Source: Haloplanus natans DSM 17983 (lineage in GTDB: Archaea > Halobacteriota > Halobacteria > Halobacteriales > Haloferacaceae). Taken from it: 64,000 bases of DNA. Positions 40,040-48,537 of this stretch are shown here, one piece after another. The notes under the pieces are model-generated. The model saw only the letters and a program-made list of their open reading frames with translations. It was not told the DNA's origin and ran no database searches. Made by a program: the position numbers and the translations under genes. The DNA lies in assembly GCF_000427685.1 (NCBI RefSeq), contig NZ_KE386573.1, positions 1,348,938 through 1,412,937 on the forward strand, in the 5' to 3' direction. The number at the start of each line of letters is the position of its first letter. Position 1 is the stretch's first letter.

Positions 40040-40713
40040 AGGAAGCCCCCGCCCGATCGAACCGTCTCCAGATCCTCGATATACCGGCCTTCCGTCCCCT
40101 CCTGCCCGCGATACGCGCGCTCGACGTAGCCGTCGGCGTTCACGAGGAGGACGAGGCCGATGTGAGTGAACATGTACTTCCCGCCGTCCTCCGGTTCGTT
40201 TCGCTGGAACTTGAACCCGAACTCCTCTTCGAGGACGGCCTTCGCCCGGTCACGGCCGTCGGGGCGGAGGAAATGCCAGTTGCCGGCCGACAGGTCGACG
40301 TTCATCGTCTCGGCGTACTCGCGTAAGGTCCCCGCGGTGTCGCGTTGCGGGTCGAACGTGATGGGGTAAAAGCCCACCTCGTCGGCGTACCCGTTCTCGA
40401 CGCTGTGGATCTGCACCTCGCGGAGCGCGGAGATGAGCCGCGGGCAGACGCTCATGCAGTTGGAGTAAAAGAAGCTCACGAGCGCCGGTCGATCCACGCC
40501 GCGCAGGTCGACTCGCTCCCCCGTCAGCGGATCCGGAAGCGTCACGTCGGGCACCCGCTCGCCCCACGCGGGGTAGGCCAGCGCCTCGCTCGTGAGTCCC
40601 TCGGGTCGGTCCGGTTCGCCGAGCGTCGTGTTCGGATCACCGCCGCCGAGACAGCCGGCGGCTGCGCCGAGCGCCGCCGCACCCAGCGTCCCGACATACG
40701 TGCGTCGGTTCAT
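40036..40713 (-). CDS. SCO1/SenC-family copper-binding lipoprotein
   Basis: A 225-residue thioredoxin-fold lipoprotein: signal MNRRTYVGTLGAAALGAAAGC (lipid Cys21), copper-binding CxxxC in FFYSNCMSVCPRLISALRE, and a distal His in YMFTHIGLVLLVNADG, the three ligands of SCO proteins. SCO proteins deliver copper to the CuA site of haem-copper oxidase or reduce its thiols, on the outer membrane face. Last gene of the operon dsbA-like, tlpA-like, ccdA-like, sco. Confidence 0.92.
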   Translation of the reverse strand: MNRRTYVGTLGAAALGAAAGCLGGGDPNTTLGEPDRPEGLTSEALAYPAWGERVPDVTLPDPLTGERVDLRGVDRPALVSFFYSNCMSVCPRLISALREVQIHSVENGYADEVGFYPITFDPQRDTAGTLREYAETMNVDLSAGNWHFLRPDGRDRAKAVLEEEFGFKFQRNEPEDGGKYMFTHIGLVLLVNADGYVERAYRGQEGTEGRYIEDLETVRSGGGFL

Positions 40714-40789
40714 ATCGGCTGCAGGAACTCGACGCTCAAAGCGCGTCTGGTCCGGCCGTCGAATTGTAGCCGACTGCCACCGGTCCCGG

Positions 40790-41452
40790 TCACACGACGC
40801 CGAGATATCGGAACGAGGCGACGATCTGGGCCACCCCGGCCAGGATCATGACAGCGCCGGCGAGGCGCTGTACCGTTCCCACGCGCGCGCTCCACGCCCG
40901 GAGCGCGTCGTTACCGACGGCCGCGAGGAGCGTCACGCCGGTCAGCGGGAGCGCCGTCGCCGCCGCGTAGCTTCCGAGGGCGACGGCCGCCTGCGGCGGC
41001 GCGAGCGTGAGCGCCTGTGTGAACACGCCGAGCACGACGGGGACGACACAGCCCGCGGCAGCGAGGGCGTAGCCGCCGCCGAAGACGGCGGCGCCAGCCA
41101 CCGACGACCGGCGCTCCGGGAGACGGAGGTGGAGCGTCGGCGCCCGATCGGCCAGTACGAGGACGCCGAGGACGACGAGCACGGCGCCCACCACCGGTTC
41201 GAGCAGCGGCAGCCGGCTGGCGAGTCGACCGCCGACGGCGAGAAGCAGCCCCCCGAGGGCCGCGAGAACGACGACGGCGCCGGCGGAGGCCGCGAGGCCG
41301 CGAAGCGTCGCCCCGCCAAGCCCCGTCCCCTCCTCCTGGAGCGCGTAGCCCACGTACCCCGGGAGCAGCGGGTAGGCACAGGGTGCGAAGAAGGTGGCGA
41401 GACCGGCGCCGACCGCGAAGGTGACGGTGCCGGCGAAGGCCGTCTCGATCAT
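40790..41452 (-). CDS. CcdA/DsbD-type transmembrane thiol reductase
   Basis: Start at ATG 41450-41452 (MIETAFAGTVTFAVGAGLATFFAPCAYPLLPGYVGY) gives 220 residues with six membrane helices. The redox cysteines are in FFAPCAYPLLPGY (helix 1) and AAAGCVVPVVLG (helix 4), the two symmetric half-sites of CcdA. It carries electrons from cytosolic thioredoxin to the exterior, for cytochrome c maturation or copper-site assembly. Start overlaps the upstream TlpA-like stop (ATGA). Confidence 0.9.
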   Translation of the reverse strand: MIETAFAGTVTFAVGAGLATFFAPCAYPLLPGYVGYALQEEGTGLGGATLRGLAASAGAVVVLAALGGLLLAVGGRLASRLPLLEPVVGAVLVVLGVLVLADRAPTLHLRLPERRSSVAGAAVFGGGYALAAAGCVVPVVLGVFTQALTLAPPQAAVALGSYAAATALPLTGVTLLAAVGNDALRAWSARVGTVQRLAGAVMILAGVAQIVASFRYLGVV

Positions 41453-42033
41453 CGGAGGACCGACGTGATCTCCCGGTCCAGCGTCTCGACGGACGCGACG
41501 CCCCCGTGGGTCCAGACGATCGATCCCGCCCCGTCGGTCACGGCGAGGTAGGGGAGGCCGGTCGCGCCGAGGGCCGCCAGCAGGTCGCCCTCGGGGTCGT
41601 GGCCGAGTGTCCAGCGGCCGTCGTGGTCGCGCCACCACGCCCGCACGTCGTCGGGGCCGAGCCCCCCACCGAAGCGCTCGTTGGTGACGGAGACGAACGC
41701 CGCGCGGTCGCCATACCGGTCGTAGACCGTCCCGAGCGCGTCCATCTGCTCGACACAGGGGCCACACCACGTCGCGAAACAGTCGATCACGGTCGGCGTC
41801 TCCGGCACCGGCACCGCGGCGATGCCGGCGGTCGATCCGACGGCGTCGAGAGTCGTCACATCGATCGGGAGACGATCGGTATCGTCGCCGGCCCCCTTGG
41901 CGCCCCCGCTGCTCACTCCGACGTCGACGACGCCGCTGCCCACCACCCCGGCACTCACGAGGCCGGTGCCGACCAGTCCGGCGAGGAGGTGTCGGCGGCC
42001 GAGCGTCGGTCCACCGTCCGAATCGTCGCTCAT
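41449..42033 (-). CDS. TlpA/ResA-like membrane-tethered thioredoxin
   Basis: Start at ATG 42031-42033 (MSDDSDGGPTLGRRHLLAGLVGTGLVSAGVVGSG). 194 residues: Tat-like RR signal/anchor, then a thioredoxin fold with active site DCFATWCGPCVEQMDAL and the cis-Pro TGLPYLAVTDG. It should face outward and receive electrons from the CcdA protein encoded by the next, overlapping gene. Confidence 0.9.
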   Translation of the reverse strand: MSDDSDGGPTLGRRHLLAGLVGTGLVSAGVVGSGVVDVGVSSGGAKGAGDDTDRLPIDVTTLDAVGSTAGIAAVPVPETPTVIDCFATWCGPCVEQMDALGTVYDRYGDRAAFVSVTNERFGGGLGPDDVRAWWRDHDGRWTLGHDPEGDLLAALGATGLPYLAVTDGAGSIVWTHGGVASVETLDREITSVLR

Positions 42034-42097
42034 CGGATTCGGATTGGGCGCCGATAAATAAGTGCCGCTTGGTTCGGGCGTCGAAGGCGCCGTGGCG

Positions 42098-42733
42098 CTA
42101 CGCGTTCTCGATGGCTGACGCGATGGAATCGTACGTGGGGGAGACCGGCCGGCCGTCGACGTAGACGGCGGGCGTGCCCTGCGCCCCGAGGTCGACGGCC
42201 CGCTGGCGGTCGGCCTCGACCACCGGCCGGTACGTCTCGTTGACGGCATCGGCCTGAATCGCACACCCCGGTGCCCCAACGTCGTTCGCCAAATCCGTGA
42301 TCAGTCCCGGCGAGAAGCTTCCCTGATTCTCGAAGAGCGCGTGGGCGTACTCGAAGAAGGTCGCGTCGTCCGTCTCGTCTTGCACGCCGCGGGCGGCGCT
42401 CGCGGCCTGCCACGACCACGTCTCGTCGACGGGGAGTGGGAAGTCGTGGAACTCGTAGTTTACGACGCCCGGATCGACGTACTCCGAGCGAAGCCGTGGG
42501 AACACCTCCAGGCTGTAGGTCGCACAGTGGGGGCAGGCGAAGTCCTCGAATGCCATGACCGTCACGCCGGCGTCGCTCGATCCGAGCGTCGGTGCCGGCA
42601 GTTCGCTCACCGTCGGTTCGTCTTCGATCGTACAGCCGTTCGCACCGCTGCTGCCGCCGCCGAGACAGCCGGCTGTCGCACCGAGGCCGACGCCCGCCGT
42701 TGCGGCGAGATACGCGCGCCGTGTTCGCTCCAT
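42098..42733 (-). CDS. DsbA-family thiol-disulfide lipoprotein
   Basis: A 211-residue lipoprotein (MERTRRAYLAATAGVGLGATAGC, lipid Cys23) with the DsbA active site FEDFACPHCATYSLEVFP and the cis-Pro loop QGTPAVYVDG, separated by the helical insert of the DsbA/DSBA-oxidoreductase family. It forms or shuffles disulfides in exported proteins. First gene of a four-gene redox operon; gap of 64 nt to the next gene. Confidence 0.92.
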   Translation of the reverse strand: MERTRRAYLAATAGVGLGATAGCLGGGSSGANGCTIEDEPTVSELPAPTLGSSDAGVTVMAFEDFACPHCATYSLEVFPRLRSEYVDPGVVNYEFHDFPLPVDETWSWQAASAARGVQDETDDATFFEYAHALFENQGSFSPGLITDLANDVGAPGCAIQADAVNETYRPVVEADRQRAVDLGAQGTPAVYVDGRPVSPTYDSIASAIENA

Positions 42734-43199
42734 ACGTCCACGTGGCCCCTGCCGGACTTATCTTTTTGTGAGAGAGAATCCCGCCGTTCAGGGCGGGCGT
42801 GAATCCGACAACTCCTCGACAAACTACGTGCTGACGCTAATCCGGATATTTAATTGGTGTCGTGACGTAGCACAGCGTACACCGAGGCGGCACACCCGCC
42901 GTACTAATCGGACAATATCGGGACTCCGAGAACCAGAATGTTCGAGACACCATCTCGAACCGCTGTGGTGTCTCGGTTAGCAAGATAACTCCGAGTCCCC
43001 CTTCCGGGGATAGGAGAACGGCGGTGTGGCCCCGCCATCTGTTTGTCATACCGACAAGTCGTCAACTAGCAAATATCCCAACTCAGCGGCGCGGTGCCGT
43101 GGGAAGCTTCGCCGTTTACGGCGAGGAGGAGGTCACAGCCGTGGGCCTGCGTTCCCCCGAATCAGCGCGCTTAAATATGCGCCGGCGAAACGACGGATC
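42734..43199. other. Intergenic stretch with two IS-end-like hairpins
   Basis: No credible gene. CCCGCC-GTTCAG-GGCGGG at 42780-42797 and CTTCGCCG-TTTA-CGGCGAGG at 43107-43126, the latter followed by AGGAGGTCAC, resemble right-end hairpins of haloarchaeal IS200/IS605 tnpB elements, so this is probably the residue of one or two such elements. A 22-bp sequence at 42904-42925 (CTAATCGGACA...CGGGACT) recurs with two mismatches at 4200-4221 beside the integrase. Confidence 0.5.
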
Positions 43200-43391
43200 A
43201 TGAGCTTCGAGAAAGACGATGCGGTCGTGCTCCACGACAAACACAGCGAGTACGACGGCGAGACGGGGACGATCACCCAGGTGATGGAGACGATGTTCGG
43301 CGACGCCACGTACACGATCAGCTTCGAGGACGGCCAGGAGACCGGCGTCCCCGAGGACGCCCTCGAAGCCGCCGAGGGCGACGACGAGTAA
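43200..43391 (+). CDS. Small SH3-like (DUF1918-like) protein
   Basis: Start at ATG 43200, 26 nt after the TATA box CTTAAATATG (43169-43178), gives a leaderless 63-residue acidic protein MSFEKDDAVVLHDKHSEYDGETGTITQVMETMFGDATYTISFEDGQETGVPEDALEAAEG. The strand pattern is that of small KOW/SH3-like barrels such as DUF1918. Function unknown. The next gene starts 16 nt later. Confidence 0.8.
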   Translation: MSFEKDDAVVLHDKHSEYDGETGTITQVMETMFGDATYTISFEDGQETGVPEDALEAAEGDDE

Positions 43392-43407
43392 CGTCATCAC
43401 CGCCCGC

Positions 43408-43842
43408 ATGTCGAGTGTCCCCTTTCATTACGTCGACCTCCGCACCTTCTGTTACGACACCGAGGACGAGAAACGCGTCGAAGCCGCCCTTCGAACCTAC
43501 CTCCCCGAGGAGTGCGAACTAGAGCGTCAGGTGACGACGGGACACCACGGCGACCGAATCGTCGTCCTCTCGGCGCGGCTGGAGAACGCCGACGACGTGC
43601 GGGTCGTCCTCGACCGTCTGGTCGAGCTTCCCGACTACGACACCTTCCTCGACGAACTCGACGACCGAGTGTCCGAGGACTGTTCGCTGTATCTCACCCT
43701 CGACAAACAGGCCGCTTTCCGCGGCGAACCACGCCAGGGCGACGGCATCACCCTTCGTGCGAAGGTCGAAGCCTACCCCGCGAAACGCGAGTCGGCCGTC
43801 GCGAACGCCCGTGAGGCGCTCGAAGCGCGGGCGGACCGTTAG
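43408..43842 (+). CDS. RNA-binding protein of the archaeal exosome-associated type (PF01877)
   Basis: A 144-residue protein MSSVPFHYVDLRTFCYDTEDEKRVEAALRTYLPEE...RIVVLSARLENADDVRVVLDRL...CSLYLTLDKQAAFRGEPRQGDGITLRAKVEAYPAKRE, matching the archaeal family PF01877 (formerly DUF54), described as an RNA-binding, exosome-related protein. It likely works in RNA processing. The stop shares TTAG with that of the convergent thioredoxin gene. Confidence 0.88.
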   Translation: MSSVPFHYVDLRTFCYDTEDEKRVEAALRTYLPEECELERQVTTGHHGDRIVVLSARLENADDVRVVLDRLVELPDYDTFLDELDDRVSEDCSLYLTLDKQAAFRGEPRQGDGITLRAKVEAYPAKRESAVANAREALEARADR

Positions 43843-44162
43843 CTCAGGAACTCGATCAGCCGCTCCGCTCCGACGAACCCCTCGGACAGCCGGTCGACCG
43901 CCTCGCCGTCCTCGAACCGGACGAGCGTCGGGACGCTCCGCACGTCGAAGCGCTCGATCAGAACGGGGTCATCGCGGGGGTTTATTACCACGACCGGCAC
44001 GCCCGTCTCCGTCGCGACGACGCCCAGTACCGGCTCCATCGCGGCGCAGAGGCCACAGCCGTCGGTGACGAGTTCGACGAGGAGATGCTCGTGATCGTCG
44101 ATCAGGGCGTCGAGTTCGGCGGCCGTCTCGACGCGGACGGGTTTCGTGTCGGTGTCTTGCAT
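43839..44162 (-). CDS. Thioredoxin-like protein
   Basis: A 107-residue single-domain thioredoxin fold with active site VTDGCGLCAAMEPVL (CGLC instead of CGPC) and cis-Pro in VRSVPTLVRFEDGE. Cytosolic, probably a disulfide reductase or glutaredoxin-like partner; the CGLC pair suggests a different redox potential from classical thioredoxin. Next to a second redoxin gene (44202) on the same strand. Confidence 0.9.
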   Translation of the reverse strand: MQDTDTKPVRVETAAELDALIDDHEHLLVELVTDGCGLCAAMEPVLGVVATETGVPVVVINPRDDPVLIERFDVRSVPTLVRFEDGEAVDRLSEGFVGAERLIEFLS

Positions 44163-44201
44163 ACGCTCCCTACGTGGTCGACCCTTCTGAACCGTTCGCC
44201 C

Positions 44202-44753
44202 CTACGGCCACTTGATCCCACAGCCACGGGATGGGCCGGGGTCGAGGGTCACGTCCTCGCCAGCGTGCACGCTGTCGATAGCCTGGCGGACGTAGAACTC
44301 CGTCGCTTCCTCGTCCGGGCCGAGGGCGTCGTCGAGGCGGCCGTGATACGCCAGCCGGTATTCGTCGCCCTCGCGCCGAAAGAGGAAGGGGTCGGGCGTG
44401 CAGACGGCGCCGTATGCGCGAGCCACGTCGGCCGTCCCGTCGCGGAGGTAGGCGTCGTAGGCGACGCTGCCCTCCTCGACTGCGTCCCGCATCTTCTCGA
44501 ACGAGTCCTCGGGATACGCCTCGGCGTCGTTGGCGTTGATGCCGACCACGGCCACGCCGTCCTCGGTCGCGATGTCGTTCAACAGGTCGAACTTCGCTTG
44601 GGCGTACGGGCAGTGATTACAGGTGAACACGACCAGCAGGGCGTCGGCGTCGAAGGAATCGAGTGTGTACGTCTCGCCGTCGACGCCCGGCAGTTCGAAA
44701 TCGGGGGCTGGGTCGCCGAGTTCGAGTTCGGAATCGGACTCCTGTAGTGCCAT
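44202..44753 (-). CDS. AhpC/TSA-type thioredoxin-family protein
   Basis: A 183-residue redoxin: LGDPAPDFELPGVDGETYTLDSFDADALLVVFTCNHCPYAQAKFDLLNDI has the CxxC (CNHC) at the N-terminus of helix 1, and TPDPFLFRREGDEYRLAYHGRLDDA is typical of the peroxiredoxin-like/thioredoxin family with a CNHCP motif. Probably a cytosolic thiol oxidoreductase or peroxiredoxin-like protein. Start ATG 44751-44753. Confidence 0.9.
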   Translation of the reverse strand: MALQESDSELELGDPAPDFELPGVDGETYTLDSFDADALLVVFTCNHCPYAQAKFDLLNDIATEDGVAVVGINANDAEAYPEDSFEKMRDAVEEGSVAYDAYLRDGTADVARAYGAVCTPDPFLFRREGDEYRLAYHGRLDDALGPDEEATEFYVRQAIDSVHAGEDVTLDPGPSRGCGIKWP

Positions 44754-44828
44754 ACGCCCGGTAACACCGCGACGGTAAAATACTCCCCGCCGGCAACGAC
44801 GTACGGCACGCCGTCCATCGGGACGGTC

Positions 44829-44914
44829 TCATACTGATCATTGTAAATCAGTACCGGTGGTTCGCCGACTCGCTCTGTCGAACCACCGGTAAACAGTTAC
44901 AATAAACACTATCA
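44829..44914. repeat. 86-bp palindromic repeat at the 44912 gene end
   Basis: TCATACTGATCATTGTAA at the left and TTACAATAAACACTATCA at the right, centre ACCGGTGGTTCG/CGAACCACCGGT (12-bp perfect stem). Read on the minus strand its first bases TGA are the stop codon of the membrane protein gene at 44912-45187. Confidence 0.85.
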
Positions 44915-45187
44915 GTCCACCGTCGCCGAGCGGCGTCGGCCGGTCTTTTTCGACAGCCAGTCACCGAGGGCGACGCCGACGGCGCCGACCACCGCGGCCA
45001 GTGCGAACGCCAGCAGGGTGAAAAGTAGCGACGCGACGACGCCCACCCCGCCCGCGACGGCCCGGAACCACGCCGGGCCGTCGACGCCGGAAACGGAGCC
45101 GAGCGCGTCGGCCAGCAGATAGAGTGCGGGGAGGCCACCGACCAGGCCGTATCGCCACGTTTCGGGGAGGGACCCGATTCGGGTCAC
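44912..45187 (-). CDS. Small membrane protein
   Basis: About 91 residues from GTG 45187 (VTRIGSLPETWRYGLVGGLPALYLLADALG...); a TTG 27 nt upstream is an alternative. Two to three hydrophobic helices and a basic tail WLSKKTGRRRS. No family recognised. Cotranscribed possibly with the EamA-type gene upstream. The TGA stop is contributed by the palindromic repeat 44829-44914. Confidence 0.65.
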   Translation of the reverse strand: MTRIGSLPETWRYGLVGGLPALYLLADALGSVSGVDGPAWFRAVAGGVGVVASLLFTLLAFALAAVVGAVGVALGDWLSKKTGRRRSATVD

Positions 45188-45226
45188 GCCCGACCGTTCG
45201 GCGAACCGACACAAAACCGTTGGGGA

Positions 45227-45649
45227 CTACACCGAGACGAGGTAGATGCCGAGCATCGCACAGCCGATACCAGCCACTTTCCGGAGCGTGAGCGACTCGT
45301 TCAGGAAGACGATACCGACGACGGAGCTGATGACGAGGAAGGTGCCGAAGATGGGGACGACGGCGCTGACGGGGCCGAGCGAGAGCGCGCGGTAGTACGC
45401 GAGGATGCCCACCGCGAGGAAGACGCCGGCGAGGTAGAGATACGGCGCCTTGGGGTGGCCGAGATACGTCAGCACCGACTGGCCATCGTAGAGGACGACA
45501 CCGATGGTCGCGACGAGGAGGAGCCCGTTCGTGATGAACGCGGCGACGAAACTCGGGATCTTCGGATCGCCGGTCGTCGCGAAGCCAACGAGCGGTGCGA
45601 CCGCCGAGTACGCCAGCAGCGCGAGCACCGACCACTGCAGATATCCCAT
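45227..45649 (-). CDS. Single-EamA-domain transporter (half-size DMT)
   Basis: Start at ATG 45647-45649 (MGYLQWSVLALLAYSAVAPLVGFATTG). 140 residues, five predicted membrane helices, with the EamA pattern LSLGPVSAVVPIFGTFLVISSVVGIVFLNESLTLRKVAGIGCAMLGIYLVS at the end. Full-size drug/metabolite transporters have two such domains; half-size ones act as dimers. Substrate unknown. 38 nt after the PfkB gene on the same strand. Confidence 0.85.
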   Translation of the reverse strand: MGYLQWSVLALLAYSAVAPLVGFATTGDPKIPSFVAAFITNGLLLVATIGVVLYDGQSVLTYLGHPKAPYLYLAGVFLAVGILAYYRALSLGPVSAVVPIFGTFLVISSVVGIVFLNESLTLRKVAGIGCAMLGIYLVSV

Positions 45650-45686
45650 ACGGAGGCCCCGGCCGGACAACAGTATAGGGTTTCGA

Positions 45687-46691
45687 TTACGGCCGGTGGG
45701 CGCCGACGTGTGCCCGCAAGGCGTCGACACTGCCGGTGCCCTGGCCGGCGACGTAGTGGGCGGCGCAGGCGTTGCCCATCGCGACGGCGAGGTCCCAGTC
45801 CCACCCTGCCGCCAGCGACCGGGCGAGGCCGGCGCTGAAGCGATCCCCGGCCCCCGTCTCCGTCATCCCACGCGACACGTCGAGGGTGGGTACCCGGACG
45901 TACCCCGTCGGCGTCGACGCGACGGCGGCGTCGGCCCCGTGGACGACGACGCCCGTCGCGTCCGCGGCTCCCCGGAGGTCATCGAGTACCTCGGCGTCGG
46001 TCGCCGATCCCTCGCGCCCCGCCGCCGCGGCCAGCGCCCGCGCTTCGTCGTCGTTTACGCTCACGACTACGTCGTAGGCGCCCCCCAGCGGTTCGAGTGC
46101 CGCGAGCAGGTTGCCGGCCTGCGCCGTCGAGAGGGGGCCGGGGTCGACACAGCAGACGCCGCCGTCGGGGTCGTACGCCGCCACCTCACGGAGCGCCGCG
46201 CCCAGTCCCGGTACGGACGCCCAGTTGGTACAGCAGAGCGCGTCGCGTTCGAGGAAGGCGTCGATGTCGACGGCGGCGCGCAAGTCCGCGAACGCCCAGT
46301 CGGCGAGGTCCGCCGACTCCTCGACGAACATCACGTCGTCGGCCTCGAAGAGACAGACCCGGACGCGGGCGGGGTCGCCCATCGAGGCCGTCTCGAAGTC
46401 GAACTCGAAGACGGGGTGGTCGAGGTGGCCGGCGAGGGAGACGTCGTCGCCGAGCGCCGCCGCCTGTCGCGCCGCGTTGACTGCCTGTCCGCCGGCGTCG
46501 GTCACGACGTGGTCGAACGTAAAGGAGTCCCGTCCCGCCGTGACCGCGTCGGCGAAGGACGCCCGCGAGGTGACCGTCTCGTCGCCCTCACGGAGCCGGT
46601 AGTAGTCGTCGACGCTCCCGTCGGGGAAGGCGCCGACGGCGACGGGGTCGAGGCCGTCGGCCAGGCGGTCGACGAGCGCGTCGTACGGCAT
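45687..46691 (-). CDS. PfkB-family sugar/nucleoside kinase
   Basis: A 334-residue ribokinase-fold enzyme: DAGGQAVNAARQAAALGDDVSLAGHLDHP matches the GG..N substrate motif and MTETGAGDRFSAGLARSLAAG is the PfkB signature with the catalytic Asp in GAGD. It phosphorylates a small hydroxylated substrate (sugar or nucleoside) with ATP. A rather divergent N-terminal half leaves the substrate open. It follows the DUF58 gene by 32 nt, possibly the end of the MoxR operon. Confidence 0.88.
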   Translation of the reverse strand: MPYDALVDRLADGLDPVAVGAFPDGSVDDYYRLREGDETVTSRASFADAVTAGRDSFTFDHVVTDAGGQAVNAARQAAALGDDVSLAGHLDHPVFEFDFETASMGDPARVRVCLFEADDVMFVEESADLADWAFADLRAAVDIDAFLERDALCCTNWASVPGLGAALREVAAYDPDGGVCCVDPGPLSTAQAGNLLAALEPLGGAYDVVVSVNDDEARALAAAAGREGSATDAEVLDDLRGAADATGVVVHGADAAVASTPTGYVRVPTLDVSRGMTETGAGDRFSAGLARSLAAGWDWDLAVAMGNACAAHYVAGQGTGSVDALRAHVGAHRP

Positions 46692-46723
46692 CCCGTCGGC
46701 GTAGGGCGGCCGGGGTCAAAACG

Positions 46724-47584
46724 CTAGCCAATCCAGACCGACGAGAAGGCGTCGAAAAAGTCCTGGTCGGTCGCGACGAGGGTGTGCGTGATCCGGAGGT
46801 CCTGGGCCCGGTCTTCCACGTCGTCGACGAACTCGTCGACGCGACTGCGGTACTGCTGGGCGAGACGGCCGCCGAAGTACGTCCGCCGCGTCAGGTCTGA
46901 TTCGAGGTCCTCGAAGATGGTGTCGCCGCCGGTTTCGGGGTCGAGTTCGTCCGGCGAGAGGGGCTGAATCAGGACCACCTCGTTGCGCGCGAGCGACGCC
47001 AGTCCCGTTTCCAACCCGTCGAGGTCGCCGATACAGTCGGTGACGACGACGACCAGCGAGCGCGACCGGATCGACGCCGCGTACGTCGACAGCGCCGACT
47101 CGAAGTCGGCCTCGCCGTCGGGCGTCGTCTCGTTGAGTCGGTCGACGAGCGCCAGCACCTCCCCCCGCGTCGACTTCCCGGTGTCGATGCGCTCGGTCCG
47201 CTCCCGGAAGCAGGAAAACCGGAAGTCGTTGTGCTCCTCCGCGGTGAGGTAGGCGTAGCCGAGTCCCAACTTCGCGCCGAACTCGAACTTGTGTTCCTCA
47301 TCCGTGCCGAAATCCATCGACGCGCTCGCGTCGAGTAGGACGTGGACGGTGAGGTTACGCTCCTCCTCGAACTGCTTGATAAAAAACTCCTCCGTGCGGG
47401 CGTAGAGCCGCCAGTCGATGAGGCGGGTGTCGTCGCCGGGGGAGTAGCGCCGGTAGTCGCTGAACGTGAGTCCCTCGCCGACGCTCGGCGACTCCTGTTC
47501 GCCCTTCTTGATCGCCGTCGTCTGCTGGTTCAACGACGCCTCGAAGCGATCGAGTTCGTCGAGAAAGTCGGGATCGATCGTCAT
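46724..47584 (-). CDS. DUF58 domain protein
   Basis: A 286-residue protein with the DUF58 core (SVGEGLTFSDYRRYSPGDDTRLIDWRLYARTEEFFIKQFEEERNLTVHVLLDASASMDFG), followed by a VWA-like domain whose metal site is DASASM. DUF58 proteins are partners of MoxR AAA+ ATPases in chaperone-like systems that mature metal- or cell-surface proteins. Start overlaps the moxR stop (ATGA), so translation is coupled. Confidence 0.93.
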   Translation of the reverse strand: MTIDPDFLDELDRFEASLNQQTTAIKKGEQESPSVGEGLTFSDYRRYSPGDDTRLIDWRLYARTEEFFIKQFEEERNLTVHVLLDASASMDFGTDEEHKFEFGAKLGLGYAYLTAEEHNDFRFSCFRERTERIDTGKSTRGEVLALVDRLNETTPDGEADFESALSTYAASIRSRSLVVVVTDCIGDLDGLETGLASLARNEVVLIQPLSPDELDPETGGDTIFEDLESDLTRRTYFGGRLAQQYRSRVDEFVDDVEDRAQDLRITHTLVATDQDFFDAFSSVWIG

Positions 47585-48537
47585 ATCTCGTCGACGAGAT
47601 CGGCGATCACCTCGTCCGTCGAGAGGCCCTCACGCTCCGCGCGGAAGTCGAGGAGGATGCGGTGCCGGAGCACCGGCGCCGCCATCGCCGCCACGTCCTC
47701 CCACGAGACGTGATTCCGCCCTCGCATGAACGCCCGCGCCTTCGCGGTGAGGACGAGGCCCATGCTGGCGCGGGGACTGGCGCCGAACTCGACCGTCTCG
47801 GCCTCGCGGGTCGCCCGAACCAGTCGGATCGCCCGGTCGCGCACGTCGTCGGCGATGGGCACCTCCCGAACCAGCGACTGGATCTCCTTGATCTCCTCGC
47901 GCGTGAGCACTTTCTCGACCGGGGGCGTCGACCCCGATCCGCCGCCGGTGTAGAGGTCGACGATGTCGCGTTCCTCCTCGTAGGACGGGTAATCGAGGAC
48001 GAGTTTGATCAGGAAGCGGTCGGTCTGGGCCTCGGGGAGCGGGTAGGTCCCCTCCTGGTCGATCGGGTTCTGGGTCGCGAGGACGAAGAAGGGCCGCGGC
48101 AGGTCGTACGTCTCGCCCGCCGCGGTCACCTGTTTTTCCTGCATTGCTTCGAGCAGGGCCGCCTGGGTTTTCGGCGTCGCCCGGTTGATCTCGTCGGCGA
48201 GGACGACGTTCGCGAAGATGGGGCCTCTCTCGAAGACGAACTCGCGTTCGCCGCCGGCCTCGCGGATGATCTCCGTCCCCGTGATGTCTGAGGGCATCAG
48301 GTCGGGCGTGTTCTGTACCCGCGAGAAGTCGAGGTCGGTCACGTCGGCGACGGTGCGGACCATCGTGGTCTTGCCGAGCCCCGGATTGCTTTCGAGCAGG
48401 GCGTTGCCGTCCGCGAGGATACAGACGAGGAGGCCTTCCAGCACCTCCGTCTGGCCGATGATACGTTTGCCGACTTCCTTGCGGACGTCGGCGAGTCGCT
48501 GCTGTAACCGATCGATGTCCGTCGTGGGTTCGCTCAT
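47581..48537 (-). CDS. MoxR-family AAA+ ATPase
   Basis: A 318-residue AAA+ protein: Walker A LLESNPGLGKTTMVRT, Walker B VVLADEINRATPKTQAALLEAM, sensor 1 FVLATQNPIDQEGTYPLPEAQTDRFLIK and sensor 2 GASPRASMGLVLTAKA. MoxR ATPases work with DUF58 and VWA proteins as metal-insertion or folding machines. It overlaps the genes on both sides (ATGA at 48534-48537 and 47581-47584). Confidence 0.96.
   Translation of the reverse strand: MSEPTTDIDRLQQRLADVRKEVGKRIIGQTEVLEGLLVCILADGNALLESNPGLGKTTMVRTVADVTDLDFSRVQNTPDLMPSDITGTEIIREAGGEREFVFERGPIFANVVLADEINRATPKTQAALLEAMQEKQVTAAGETYDLPRPFFVLATQNPIDQEGTYPLPEAQTDRFLIKLVLDYPSYEEERDIVDLYTGGGSGSTPPVEKVLTREEIKEIQSLVREVPIADDVRDRAIRLVRATREAETVEFGASPRASMGLVLTAKARAFMRGRNHVSWEDVAAMAAPVLRHRILLDFRAEREGLSTDEVIADLVDEI

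Noticed and set aside
42837-43049. A 70-codon minus-strand frame in the IS-remnant intergenic region
   Set aside because: Amino-acid composition is not haloarchaeal, it spans hairpins and has no promoter; more likely decayed mobile DNA.
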